From positions 124,001 through 188,000 of the forward strand of contig CAZTDD010000002.1 in NCBI GenBank assembly GCA_964612675.1: a stretch of DNA of 64,000 nt, in the 5' to 3' direction. Made by a program: the position numbers and the translations under genes. Every line of letters begins with the position of its first letter. The first letter of the stretch is position 1. The stretch is from CAZTDD01 sp964612675 (GTDB lineage Bacteria > Hinthialibacterota > Hinthialibacteria > Hinthialibacterales > JAKPRU01). The notes under the pieces were generated by a model. The model saw only the letters and a list, made by a program, of their open reading frames with translations, did no database searches and was not told where the DNA came from. Shown in pieces: positions 8,672 through 17,496 of the stretch.

Positions 8672-9922
8672 ATGAATATACGATTTTTTTCAGTTGTTCT
8701 GCTTCTTTCAATTCCATTTCTTCCATCTTTTATCTATTCCTCAGATCCTTCGGAGAATGCTTATCGCGAGTGGGTCAACGGTCCCCTTTCCGACGCGCAT
8801 TTCTTTCCGATAGCGGTATGGCTCCAAAGTCCCGATAACGCGCTGAACTATAAAGAGGCGGGCATCAACACCTATGTGGGCCTTTGGAGGGGACCGACGG
8901 AAGCGCAGCTCAAAACATTACGTGACGCCGGCATGAAGGTTATTTGCTCTCAAAATGAAGTAGGATTGGCTAACCGAAACGATCCGACCATTGTGGGGTG
9001 GATGCATCAAGACGAGCCGGATAACGCGCAGCCGATTACCGATCCGGAAACCGGCGAGAAGACCTACGGTCCGCCCGTGTCCCCGCAGAAAGTTGTCGAT
9101 CTTTACAAAGAGATGCAAAAGGCCGATCCCACGCGACCAATCCTCCTAAACCTGGGGCAGGGTGTCGCGAACGACGAATGGAAAGGGAGAGGACGGTGGG
9201 GGAAAAGGGAGGATTACTTCACGTATGTGAAGGGCTGCGACATCCTCTCGTTTGATGTCTATCCCGTTGTTGGAATCCGTAAACCGGACGGAGAAAACTA
9301 CCTGTGGTATGTAGCAAAAGGAGTCGACCGGCTGATGGAGTGGAGCGATGGGGAGAAGATTATTTGGAATTGTATTGAGTGTACACATATCAGTAACCCG
9401 GACAAGAAGGCGACTCCTCACCAGGTGCGTGCTGAGGTATGGATGTCCATTATTCACGGCTCCATGGGCCTCATCTATTTTGTGCATGAATTTCAGCCGC
9501 GATTCAACGAGGACGCTTTGCTCGACGATCCCGAGATGCTTGCCGGTGTCACCGAGCTGAACCGCCAGATTCATTCTTTGGCGCCGATATTAAATACGAA
9601 TTCCCTCTCAGATGCTGTTCAAGCGAAATCATCGAATCCCGATGCTCCGGTCGACATAATGACAAAACGTTATGACGGAGAACTCTACGTGTTTTCTGTG
9701 GGAATGCGAAACGCAGCGACGGACGCGACATTCTCCTTAGCGAAGAAAACACCGGCTACTGAAGTAGAAGTTGTAAATGAAAACCGAACCATCCAAATAC
9801 AGGATGGGGAATTCATAGATCATTTCGATCCCTACGACGTGCATATTTATCGTATTCCGGAGTCCGTTGACCTGGGAATTCTATATCCGGCGAATTATCT
9901 CGACTCGTCAAAGACGTTTTAG
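8672..9922 (+). CDS. Secreted TIM-barrel protein, glycoside-hydrolase-like
   Basis: The ATG at 8672 follows CGGAGATACATT. The 416-residue product has a signal peptide (MNIRFFSVVLLLSIPFLPSFIYS) and a barrel-like body: FFPIAVWLQSP, AGINTYVGLWRGPTE, AGMKVICSQNE, IVGWMHQDEPDNAQ (acidic pair at a strand end, a candidate catalytic or acid site), CDILSFDVYPVVG and IIWNCIECTHIS. The C-terminal 90 residues look like a beta domain. It is a distant relative of the protein at 2684-4066. The extent is similar to GH-A clan domains, but I cannot name a family. Its 3' end overlaps the end of the convergent methyltransferase gene by 15 bp. Confidence 0.7.
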   Translation: MNIRFFSVVLLLSIPFLPSFIYSSDPSENAYREWVNGPLSDAHFFPIAVWLQSPDNALNYKEAGINTYVGLWRGPTEAQLKTLRDAGMKVICSQNEVGLANRNDPTIVGWMHQDEPDNAQPITDPETGEKTYGPPVSPQKVVDLYKEMQKADPTRPILLNLGQGVANDEWKGRGRWGKREDYFTYVKGCDILSFDVYPVVGIRKPDGENYLWYVAKGVDRLMEWSDGEKIIWNCIECTHISNPDKKATPHQVRAEVWMSIIHGSMGLIYFVHEFQPRFNEDALLDDPEMLAGVTELNRQIHSLAPILNTNSLSDAVQAKSSNPDAPVDIMTKRYDGELYVFSVGMRNAATDATFSLAKKTPATEVEVVNENRTIQIQDGEFIDHFDPYDVHIYRIPESVDLGILYPANYLDSSKTF

Positions 9923-11197
9923 AATCAGGTATCCGATTGCGGACGGTGACACGTCTCTTTTTGCCGTGTCGAGTTTCGGATAGAAAAGGACTGACAAAAG
10001 AGACTGCCACGGTGACAGAAGGCGTGCGATCGCAGGATGCCTCTCTACGTCACACCAGCCTCGCATTGAGAGACACGGAAAACGCTCGTCATAAATGCCT
10101 GTATCGACAAGTTCCCAGAATTCGAGATCGAAGAGACGTACCTCGATATCTGTGGGGCTGTAGCTCCGATAGAATCCTTCCATCCACCCACGCTCGCTTT
10201 CCCCATATTCCATACCGACAGAGAACGGTTTCTCTTCCCATCGCTCAGCAGTATCTTGGTCCGCCTCGATTGTAACGATCGCTGTTCCACCTTTTCGCGT
10301 TACGCGCGCGACTTCGCGCATCGCCGCAATGTCGCCGTCTTCGGGTATGTGTTCCAGCACGCAAACAGCGGTTACCCCATCGAAGGAATTGTCGCGAAAC
10401 GGAAGAGTGCGGGTGTCCCCTTGAGTGAACACGCAGCTATTCTCTGATTTCGTGAGCGCAGCAAGAGCGGTAAACCCCTTTCGATCTCCGTCCAGGCAAG
10501 TCACATCGATTCCCTGTTTCGCCAAATACTGAACGAACGGATTCCGGCCCGTCCCAATATCGAGAATTAGGCGATGGTCTGATTTCGACAACGCTTCACA
10601 GACAACCTCGATTTCACGTGTTTTATGATATTCGAGATCGTTGAGTGTGCAATGTCGAAGAGAATCGGCAAGGAATCGGAGATAATGCGAAGGACGGAGA
10701 ACATTCTCTTTTTTGCCCTGGAGTCTCTCGATTAGAGACAGGGTTTGTCCGCACAAATTGGCTGCGGTTATTCGATACAGAGTCCTCAACCGTTTTCCAA
10801 TACCGCTATTAAGTACGGCATTCCTTGTTCTGTGGCAGATTGTTTGAATCTGAGCCCGGCGGTGTGCTTTGCGTATTTCTGTGGACGCGCCTGGAAACCC
10901 CTCTGCGCGAGCGAACCAGTGTTCCGCTTGTTGCCAGTCGTTTCGATATTTCCATATTTCTGCAATTCGAAAAGGAATTTCCGGATTTTCCGGCATCTTC
11001 CTATGCAGCTCCATATAGTACTTGAGCGCTTTCGAGTAATGGCCTTGACTGCGTTCCAGCCACGCGAGGTGAGCGAGAATTTCGGGATGATTGCGGTGGG
11101 GTTCCCAGAGAGAGCGAGCCGTTTCGATTTCACCGTTGGAGATCGATTGCGCTCCGCGCTCCAGGAGTTCCGGGATGTTCGGATGCGGTTCCGTCAT
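9908..11197 (-). CDS. TPR plus class I SAM-dependent methyltransferase
   Basis: The 429-residue protein has TPR-like helices in its first 110 residues (ILAHLAWLERSQGHYSKALKYYMELHRKMPENPEIPFRIAEIW). From about residue 200 a class I methyltransferase follows: motif I LILDIGTGRNPFVQYLAKQG, acidic end of strand two CLDGD, GDTRTLPFRDNSFDGVTAVCVLEHI and GGTAIVTIEAD. The start overlaps the stop of the YqeK-like gene as ATGA (11194-11197), indicating translational coupling. The substrate is unknown. TPR-methyltransferase fusions occur in surface-polysaccharide clusters, but no such cluster is adjacent here. Confidence 0.85.
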   Translation of the reverse strand: MTEPHPNIPELLERGAQSISNGEIETARSLWEPHRNHPEILAHLAWLERSQGHYSKALKYYMELHRKMPENPEIPFRIAEIWKYRNDWQQAEHWFARAEGFPGASTEIRKAHRRAQIQTICHRTRNAVLNSGIGKRLRTLYRITAANLCGQTLSLIERLQGKKENVLRPSHYLRFLADSLRHCTLNDLEYHKTREIEVVCEALSKSDHRLILDIGTGRNPFVQYLAKQGIDVTCLDGDRKGFTALAALTKSENSCVFTQGDTRTLPFRDNSFDGVTAVCVLEHIPEDGDIAAMREVARVTRKGGTAIVTIEADQDTAERWEEKPFSVGMEYGESERGWMEGFYRSYSPTDIEVRLFDLEFWELVDTGIYDERFPCLSMRGWCDVERHPAIARLLSPWQSLLSVLFYPKLDTAKRDVSPSAIGYLILKRL

Positions 11198-11784
11198 GAG
11201 GCTGCATTGAGGCGTTTCCGCAGGCTGTGCTCGAACGCCAGCGAAATCGGGTGGATTTGTTTGTCCTGCAGCTGCACATAGTGTAGTTTCTCTTCATACA
11301 CTTCCAGGGCCGCCCGCTCCGGGTTGTCATAAGCAGTCTGCAAAAGAGAGCCTCGATGATTCTCGAAAGGGCGGTTCGGTTCGAGATAATCCGAAAGAAA
11401 AAGGATCAGTCCGACAGCGCCGAAGCTGGGATGACCCGTTGGATGATAGGCAATGGCGGACAGTATCGAATGATCCGTCACCCCGAACCTATGACGTGCG
11501 TACGCTGCAGAAAGCGGTGCGTGATCCAGACCCGGGAAATCGAGCAACTCCGTTCCGAGGGTCAGCCAACCGTGGACGAGAGCCCTGTGTAACTCAATCG
11601 GTCCCATTTCTTTCGCGTAATCGTGAAGCAGGGCCATTCGTTGGATTTCGTCCGCGCTCGGCTCCTGCAACTTCCATGCTGAATGGAACTCGATAGCGGT
11701 GTCACGAACGCCGAGGGTGTGAGTGAGTCGCTCGGAGGACAGAGTCTTACGTACCGCCGCCTCAATTTCCGACAACGAAGCCAT
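11194..11784 (-). CDS. yqeK: YqeK-family HD-domain phosphohydrolase
   Basis: The roughly 196-residue product carries the YqeK layout of HD residues: His in LTHTLGVRD, the LLHDYAKEMG His-Asp pair, DHAPLSA, and YHPTGHPSFGAVGLILFLSDYLEPNR containing the last Asp. In Firmicutes YqeK cleaves Ap4A symmetrically to two ADP. Those enzymes lie next to nadD, which is absent here. I place the start at the ATG at 11784. A TTG 21 bases upstream is also in frame but has no ribosome site. It is first in a two-gene unit with the TPR-methyltransferase. Confidence 0.8.
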   Translation of the reverse strand: MASLSEIEAAVRKTLSSERLTHTLGVRDTAIEFHSAWKLQEPSADEIQRMALLHDYAKEMGPIELHRALVHGWLTLGTELLDFPGLDHAPLSAAYARHRFGVTDHSILSAIAYHPTGHPSFGAVGLILFLSDYLEPNRPFENHRGSLLQTAYDNPERAALEVYEEKLHYVQLQDKQIHPISLAFEHSLRKRLNAAS

Positions 11785-11843
11785 CTCTTCTCTGTCTTCC
11801 TTCAATGACTATTGGATTGGCAAAAAACCGACAAAACAGATCT

Positions 11844-11880
11844 CAACCCCCTCCTAACCTCCCCCGATCTTCGGGGGAGG
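11844..11880. repeat. Dispersed hairpin, family C
   Basis: CAACCCCCTCCTAACC is followed by CTCCCCCGATCTTCGGGGGAG. An almost identical inverted copy lies at 57687-57724, with diverged ones at 39928 and 40038. Confidence 0.6.
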
Positions 11881-11957
11881 AAAAGGAAACGAGCGTGTCT
11901 GCAGCGTATTCTTCTCCAAGCCTGACTGCATCGCAAAAAGTTCGGCGGAGTTCTTCC

Positions 11958-11990
11958 CCCTCTCCCTCTGGGAGAGGGCGGGGTGAGGGA
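11958..11990. repeat. Dispersed hairpin, family B
   Basis: CCCTCTCCCTCTGGGAGAGGG is followed by CGGGGTGAGGGA. It faces an inverted copy at 12128-12161. The two hairpins are flanked on their outer sides by matching sequences containing GATCGCAAAAAG or CATCGCAAAAAG in opposite orientation (about 11928 and 12187). Confidence 0.6.
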
Positions 11991-12127
11991 TCTTTGCATT
12001 TTGCGTCACCCCTCCCTCTGTATTTAATGAATTCCTGTCATCACAAACACCTTTTGCCTCTGCTTAATTTGCTGTGTCTGGCGAATACACAAGCGAAGAA
12101 TAATACCCCAATCCAGTGCAATGATCG

Positions 12128-12161
12128 CCCCTCACCCTAACCCTCTCCCGGAGGGAGAGGG
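12128..12161. repeat. Dispersed hairpin, family B, inverted copy
   Basis: CCCCTCACCCTAACC is followed by CTCTCCCGGAGGGAGAGGG. This is the reverse orientation of the copy at 11958. Confidence 0.6.
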
Positions 12162-12283
12162 AACTTCCGATGCCAACTTCCGACTTTTTGCGATCCCATC
12201 AAGCCTGGGAAAGATACAGAGGGCGTTGAAATCCTTACTTAATACACCGCCGCTGACTTTTACCTCCCAGTCTATGACTCTCA

Positions 12284-14506
12284 TCATGGCGTAACCGGCC
12301 GCTGTGTCTCGTTGATTTTTTGCTCGATGTTTTCTCTCATTTCAGGCGTGAAATCAAACGGGTAATTCGGCCCTACTTGAAGAGCTTTTCGCCACATCTC
12401 GACAGCTCTATCGGTTTGGCCGACGGCATTGTAAGCGTCACCGAGATGATCGAGGATCACCGGGTGATCTTCTTGGCTCTTTTGCTGGGCCTTTGTCAGC
12501 AGTTCCAGGGCTTTTTCATAGTCGCCCTGTCGGTAATACACCCAACCGAGGCTGTCCATGATGTTCTCGTTGTCGGGCGTAATCTCCAATGCCTTTTTGA
12601 TCAGAGTCTCGGCTTCCGGAAGGTTCAAATTATTCTCCGCAAACAAATAACCGAGCATGTTATACGCTTCCGCGCTTTCCGGGTCCAATTCGATCAGCCT
12701 TCGGAGAACCCGTTCCGCGTCTCCGATTCGCTCGAGCTTTTCGTACACCAACGCCAGTCGCTCTAATGCCATCTGATGCCGCTGGTCTTCCGGTTCGGTG
12801 CGGTCGAGGACGTGTTGCAGGGTTACTTCCGCGTCATTCCACTCCTTGTTACGAAACTGAATAAAAGACAGAAGCAGTGGCGAGGCCGCATCGTCCTCGA
12901 ATTTCTTCGTTGCCTTCCGCAGAATCGCTCCGAGTATTGTGGCATTCGGTCCCTCCATCATCCTGTTCAATACACCCGCATCCTGAAGCGTTGCCAAATA
13001 CAATTCATATGTCTCGCGCTCCCCCTGCGACACCGCGCTATCCCACTCCAGGAGAATTCCTTCAATATGCTCCACAAGTTCTGTCGGATCGTCCTCCATT
13101 TCGAATCGAAGCACTCGAATTGCTAAAGACAACGCAGGGTCGTCGATCTCTTCGTCTGCCCGTCTCAAGAGCGCAATCAACTCTTCGGCCTTCCCGGACT
13201 GCAGGAAAATCTGTCGGGTCGAAGGTTTCAGGACTTCGTCGGTATACTGGTCTACATGCAAGCGAGAGGAGACGTCGCGGTCCATCATGGCAATGGCTTT
13301 GCTCATCGATTTCAAGAACAGATCGGCACTTTCCTGCCATTCCCGCTTCAGTACCAGGATTCGGCATTTCAGGAGCACCGTGTTCGGATCTCTCGGCCGT
13401 ACGGATAACAGTTTGTTTACCGTCGACAGCGCCTTGTCGTACTCTTCATCTTGTATCAATAGAAGCGTCATATAGGTAAGCGCCTCTACGTTATCCTTCG
13501 ATAATTCCTGGATACGAGCGTACTGGGCGTATGCGTCCGCACGGGACCCACGCTGCTGATAGAGCTGGGCCAGTTCGGTTCGGATAGCCACTTCGGTATG
13601 AGGATTCGGTCCCAACTCGAGTGCCCGTAAGTAGACCGCTATCGCTTTATCCTGTTCTCCGATTCGGCGATGGAGCTGGGCGACACGCATATAAATATCG
13701 AAATGATCGGGATACTCCTCGATGAGCTGGCGATAGGCGTCGATGGCCTCGGCATAGCGGTTGGCGCTTTCCAGGATTGTCGCCATATGGAAGTGGTACA
13801 GACCCGAACGGCCGGGATCGGTTCGGATCAGCCTCTCATAACACTCCACAGCCTCGTCGACGTCGCCGGCTCGCGCTCGCATTTGCGCGAGCTGCTGAAG
13901 TGCCTGCACCGAATGAGGTGCGTATTCAAGCATTCGCTCATATTGCTGCGCTGCTTGATCCCATTCCTCCTGTCGCGCATACACCTGCCCCAATACATCG
14001 TAAGCGGAAGGTGTTGTCGGGGCCGCTTTCACTGCTTTCTGTGCACTCTGGAGTGCTCGTTCGAGCTGGTTCGTTTCAAGATAACTCCGTGCCATCAAAG
14101 CCAGGACGTGTGCTGAATCGGGCAGGATGTCCAGAATGCGTCGATAATGATATCGCGCTTCCTCCTGATCCCCGTTCTGCTGCCGGATAATCCCCGACCA
14201 CAGCTCGCTCATCACAAACCGTTCTTGACCTTTCGAAAGAACGATCTCCGGTCGTTCTTCTTCAGGTGCGGGTTTCTCCTCCTGCTCCACTTGCTCTTCC
14301 GGCCGCTTTGTCTCCTTCACTGCAGTTGTTTTCTCTGCTGCTTCAGGCGAAACGCTGCTCTCAGCGGATGGAGCGGTTTTTGTTGTTTCTTTGGCTTTCT
14401 GGACATCTGTTGTCGTACACGACGTCGAGAGCAAGAAAACGAAGCAGATCCATAGTCCGACCGACAGAATCCCGCCGGTTCGATGGCATACCATAAACTT
14501 TCGCAT
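12284..14506 (-). CDS. Large TPR lipoprotein-like protein
   Basis: The ATG at 14506 (MRKFMVCHRTGG) gives a 740-residue protein with a hydrophobic signal segment (LSVGLWICFVFLLSTSC) ending in a Cys, a weak lipobox. A charged low-complexity linker rich in Glu, Lys, Pro and Ala follows (about residues 25-90). The rest is roughly 15 tetratricopeptide repeats, for example HVLALMARSYLETNQLERALQSAQKAVK and AYNMLGYLFAENNLNLPEAE. TPR lipoproteins of this kind often scaffold outer-membrane or secretion assemblies, but no partner is coded alongside. It is divergent from the prepilin peptidase gene. Function is unknown beyond a protein-interaction scaffold. Confidence 0.85.
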   Translation of the reverse strand: MRKFMVCHRTGGILSVGLWICFVFLLSTSCTTTDVQKAKETTKTAPSAESSVSPEAAEKTTAVKETKRPEEQVEQEEKPAPEEERPEIVLSKGQERFVMSELWSGIIRQQNGDQEEARYHYRRILDILPDSAHVLALMARSYLETNQLERALQSAQKAVKAAPTTPSAYDVLGQVYARQEEWDQAAQQYERMLEYAPHSVQALQQLAQMRARAGDVDEAVECYERLIRTDPGRSGLYHFHMATILESANRYAEAIDAYRQLIEEYPDHFDIYMRVAQLHRRIGEQDKAIAVYLRALELGPNPHTEVAIRTELAQLYQQRGSRADAYAQYARIQELSKDNVEALTYMTLLLIQDEEYDKALSTVNKLLSVRPRDPNTVLLKCRILVLKREWQESADLFLKSMSKAIAMMDRDVSSRLHVDQYTDEVLKPSTRQIFLQSGKAEELIALLRRADEEIDDPALSLAIRVLRFEMEDDPTELVEHIEGILLEWDSAVSQGERETYELYLATLQDAGVLNRMMEGPNATILGAILRKATKKFEDDAASPLLLSFIQFRNKEWNDAEVTLQHVLDRTEPEDQRHQMALERLALVYEKLERIGDAERVLRRLIELDPESAEAYNMLGYLFAENNLNLPEAETLIKKALEITPDNENIMDSLGWVYYRQGDYEKALELLTKAQQKSQEDHPVILDHLGDAYNAVGQTDRAVEMWRKALQVGPNYPFDFTPEMRENIEQKINETQRPVTP

Positions 14507-14737
14507 TGTTTTATTCCCCGGTTGAATCGGTAAATCCCTGTGGATCGCAGCCCGGCAGGTACGAACCTCTGGGAATGAAGGTCTATCTTGTGTAAACACG
14601 GGCTTGTATACGATTATACTAACCATCAATAGTCTATCGCGGAGGGGTTCGCGTCTTCCAGTCCGCTTGGTTCGATGCTCGCAGATTCGTACCTGGAGAC
14701 TTTGACACAGATTCCGCCGCTGGCTAAGGTGGCATCC

Positions 14738-15544
14738 ATGTCTGTTCTCGACCTAGCTGTTTTTATCTTTGTGATCCTGTGCGGATTGGCCGCCGGAAGC
14801 TTCGCAAATGTCTGTATTCTGCGAATTCCGGAAGAGGTATCGATCATCTTCCCCGGCTCACGCTGCTTTTCATGTGGTACTCCCATTCTCTGGCGAGACA
14901 ATATTCCTCTCCTTTCTTATGTGCTTCTTGGTGGGAAATGTCGGTCGTGCAACGCCCGGTTTTCGGCTCGATATCCCCTTGTGGAATTCCTCACTTGTCT
15001 TGCTTTTACCGTTCTATTTCTGCGTTTCCGCGTCAGCCTACCCACTCTGGTCTACTGTCTGTTGACCCTGGATTTGATCATTCTCTCCGGCATCGATTGG
15101 GATCACATGTGGATTCCCCGCTTTTTGACCGCTCCCGGCACCGCGATCGGACTTGTCTTGGCCGTTTGCATTTGGCTCTTTGGCTGGCCGGGAGATTGGT
15201 TGGTGGATCATCCACTGGACGCCGTCATCGGGGGGATTGTCGGCGGCGGTTCGATATGGTTGATCCGCATTTTCGGCGGTTGGTATTTCAAACGCGAGGC
15301 AATGGGAATGGGCGATGTCGACCTGATGGCATTCCTCGGAATGTTTCTCGGATGGCAGCAGACTCTGCTCGCGATTTTTCTTGGATCGTTGGTCGGTTCC
15401 GTGTTCGGGCTCGGGGCGCGTCTCTTCGGTTACGACATAGTGAAGATTCCTTTCGGACCCTATCTCGCCGTGGGGGCCTATATCTGTATCCTTTGGGGCG
15501 AAACAATCCTGTATTGGTATCTGGGAGGACCGTTTCTGGGATGA
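14738..15544 (+). CDS. pilD: Prepilin peptidase / N-methyltransferase
   Basis: The ATG at 14738 has AAGGTGG at good spacing and starts the first membrane helix (MSVLDLAVFIFVILCGLAAGSF). The 268-residue product has the full PilD layout. The zinc-binding cysteines are C43, C46, C68 and C71 in the N-methyltransferase loop. The two aspartyl protease sites are in SGIDWDHMWIP (about D120) and GMGDVDLM (D193). Several membrane helices are present. It cleaves and methylates type IV prepilins or type II pseudopilins at the inner membrane. No pilin gene is in the window. Its stop overlaps the neuA start as ATGA, so it is the first gene of a pilD-neuA-neuC unit. Confidence 0.93.
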   Translation: MSVLDLAVFIFVILCGLAAGSFANVCILRIPEEVSIIFPGSRCFSCGTPILWRDNIPLLSYVLLGGKCRSCNARFSARYPLVEFLTCLAFTVLFLRFRVSLPTLVYCLLTLDLIILSGIDWDHMWIPRFLTAPGTAIGLVLAVCIWLFGWPGDWLVDHPLDAVIGGIVGGGSIWLIRIFGGWYFKREAMGMGDVDLMAFLGMFLGWQQTLLAIFLGSLVGSVFGLGARLFGYDIVKIPFGPYLAVGAYICILWGETILYWYLGGPFLG

Positions 15545-16248
15545 AAGTACTCGGCATCATTCCTGCTCGCGGGGGCTCGAAAGGGCTCCCCCGGAAGAAC
15601 ATCCGCATTTTGGGTGGGAAACCTCTCATCGTTCACACCATCGAAGCCGCTTTACAGAGCCGGCTCGATCGAGTGGTCCTGTCAACCGATGACGAAGAGA
15701 TTGCGGAAGCGGGTCGACTGGCCGGTGTCGACGTACCCTTTATTCGACCCGCGGAACTTGCTGCGGACAATACCTCTTCTCTCGCCGTGCTTCTTCACGC
15801 ACTCCATTTCATGGAAGACAAACAATCCTATTTCCCGGAGGCTGTAGCCTTCCTGCAGCCGACCTCACCTTTTCGGAATGCTCACCACATCAATGAGGCC
15901 CTCGAACGGCTCGCAGACTCGGAAGCCACATCGGCAATCGGGGTTACTGAGGTGCGGGATGTCCATCCCTACTTCATGTTCGAGGTGAATGACGATTTTC
16001 ACCTCCGTCCCTTCATCCGAATCAAGAGCCGACCGCTCCGTCGACAGGATTTACCTGTCTACTATCGCATCAACGGTTCGATGTATATATCTCGCCGCGA
16101 CTACTTCCGGGATATTTCGCCCGATGCACCCGTTTTTGACTTCGACGCTTCTGTGGCCTGTATCATGGACAGCGTCAGTTCAGTGGACATTAATGATTAT
16201 CTCGATTTCCAGAGAGCCGAACTCCTTCTGAGCGAGAAGACTCTATGA
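15541..16248 (+). CDS. neuA: CMP-sugar (acylneuraminate) cytidylyltransferase
   Basis: The 235-residue product has the nucleotidyltransferase start IIPARGGSKGLPRKNIRILGGKPLIVHTI (about residues 5-33), then VVLSTDDEEIAEAG, PTSPFRN and YRINGSMYISRRDYF, all typical of NeuA/KdsB-like enzymes. It would activate a nonulosonic acid such as sialic or legionaminic acid with CTP in the cytoplasm. Start and stop both overlap neighbouring genes by four bases (ATGA), so it is read together with pilD and neuC. No synthase (neuB) lies nearby. The same frame stays open upstream through pilD, but that part is a shadow. Confidence 0.9.
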   Translation: MKVLGIIPARGGSKGLPRKNIRILGGKPLIVHTIEAALQSRLDRVVLSTDDEEIAEAGRLAGVDVPFIRPAELAADNTSSLAVLLHALHFMEDKQSYFPEAVAFLQPTSPFRNAHHINEALERLADSEATSAIGVTEVRDVHPYFMFEVNDDFHLRPFIRIKSRPLRRQDLPVYYRINGSMYISRRDYFRDISPDAPVFDFDASVACIMDSVSSVDINDYLDFQRAELLLSEKTL

Positions 16249-17393
16249 AACGAGTTTGTGTCATAACCGGCAGCCGGGCCGAATACGGGATTCTATTGCC
16301 CGTGCTGCACGCTATTCGGGCCTCCTCGTCGCTTGAGTTGCAGCTCATCGCCGCCGGACAGCATCTCGCGGCCAGTGCGGGGAAAACCGTGGATTTGATT
16401 CGGTCGGACGGATTTCCAGTGGATGCGGAAGTTCCCATGGTTCCCGAGGAGGACACGCGCGGCGCGATGGCGATCGGTCTCGGTCAAGGAATCCAGGGGA
16501 TGACGCATGCTCTGGAACGATTAGAGCCAGACGTTGTTTTGATTTTAGGCGATCGGGTCGAACCTTTCGCTGCCGCCATCGCGGCGGTGTTTCTTGGCAA
16601 GGTCGTCGGTCATATCCACGGAGGTGACCGAAGCCAGGGCGGCCTGGATGAATACATGCGGCATGCGATTACGAAACTCTCTCACCTCCATTTCACCGCC
16701 ACGACGCTGAGCCGCAAGCGGGTTCTCGCCATGGGGGAGAACCCGGAACATGTGTTCTGCGTAGGGACTCCCGGTTTGGACGTGATCCTGAACGAGTCTT
16801 TGCCCCCAGGCGAAGATATCGAACGTGCTCTGGGTGTCCCTGTTCCTACCGAGTTCATTCTTGCTGTCTATCACCCGGTTTCGACCGAGCCCGAACGAGC
16901 GGGGCAGGAGTTCACGGAAGTAATCGACGCGCTTCGATCCTCCGGCAAGCCGGTGCTGCTTTCATATCCGAACACCGACCCCGGAAGTGAGACTCTCCGC
17001 CGGATGATCGAGGAGGTGTCGCAAGAACCTTGGATTCACACCTACCAAAACATTCCTCGTTCCTGTTATCTGGCTCTCCTGCAGCGTTGTTTGTGTCTTG
17101 TCGGCAATTCATCGAGTGGAGTGATCGATTCCCCCGCCTTTGGTATTCCGGTAGTCAATATCGGTTCACGCCAACGGGGCCGCGAACGCGGTACCAACGT
17201 TCTTGATGTACCGCCGAGCCGCAAAGAGATTGCCTCCGCTATTCACCGCGCCACTACAGATCAATCCTTCCGTGCTGCTGCCAAATCCACCCCCAATCCG
17301 TACGGTGACGGCCGCGCCTCCGAACGTATCGTGAAGATTCTCGAAGACACCCAGCTCGATCCCGCTCTTCTCCGCAAAGAATTCCCGTTCTGA
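16245..17393 (+). CDS. neuC: UDP-GlcNAc 2-epimerase (hydrolysing), NeuC-type
   Basis: The 382-residue product starts MKRVCVITGSRAEYGILLPVL and continues with LEPDVVLILGDRVEPFAAAIAA, GHIHGGDRSQGGLDEYMRHAITKLSHLHF and VGNSSSGVIDSPAFGIPVVNIGSRQRGRERG. These are the hallmarks of the NeuC/WecB fold, with the NeuC-type HGGDxSxGxxDExxRHAITKLSHLHF block. The enzyme releases ManNAc (or a related sugar) and UDP from the UDP-sugar, the first step to sialic-acid-like sugars. It overlaps neuA by ATGA. A family B hairpin follows 43 bp after the stop. Confidence 0.92.
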   Translation: MKRVCVITGSRAEYGILLPVLHAIRASSSLELQLIAAGQHLAASAGKTVDLIRSDGFPVDAEVPMVPEEDTRGAMAIGLGQGIQGMTHALERLEPDVVLILGDRVEPFAAAIAAVFLGKVVGHIHGGDRSQGGLDEYMRHAITKLSHLHFTATTLSRKRVLAMGENPEHVFCVGTPGLDVILNESLPPGEDIERALGVPVPTEFILAVYHPVSTEPERAGQEFTEVIDALRSSGKPVLLSYPNTDPGSETLRRMIEEVSQEPWIHTYQNIPRSCYLALLQRCLCLVGNSSSGVIDSPAFGIPVVNIGSRQRGRERGTNVLDVPPSRKEIASAIHRATTDQSFRAAAKSTPNPYGDGRASERIVKILEDTQLDPALLRKEFPF

Positions 17394-17435
17394 ATTTGAC
17401 GCGGTGGCAACAAGTTGGCCGCTGGCATGAGTAGT

Positions 17436-17470
17436 CCCCTCTCCCTCCGGGAGAGGGTCAGGGTGAGGGC
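17436..17470. terminator. Family B hairpin between convergent genes, possible terminator
   Basis: CCCCTCTCCCTCCGGGAGAGGG is followed by TCAGGGTGAGGGC. It lies between the 3' ends of neuC and the GT2 gene, where a shared terminator would be expected. There is no clear T-run, so a repeat without terminator function is equally likely. Confidence 0.4.
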
Positions 17471-17496
17471 CGATTATTGGACTTTTTGTCGTTCCT

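Larger units (their letters stand above)
11806..12283. other. Gene-free repeat-rich intergenic region
   Basis: This 478-bp space contains one family C hairpin, two inverted family B hairpins and an outer imperfect inverted repeat around AGCCTG...TCGCAAAAAG. Together they look like a composite of about 290 bp with inverted ends (about 11918-12210). I see no credible gene in it. Confidence 0.6.

Noticed and set aside
14779..15540. Apparent 489-residue fusion of an unknown domain to NeuA
   Set aside because: The upstream part is the shadow frame of the prepilin peptidase. NeuA has its own ATG at 15541 with the ATGA overlap.
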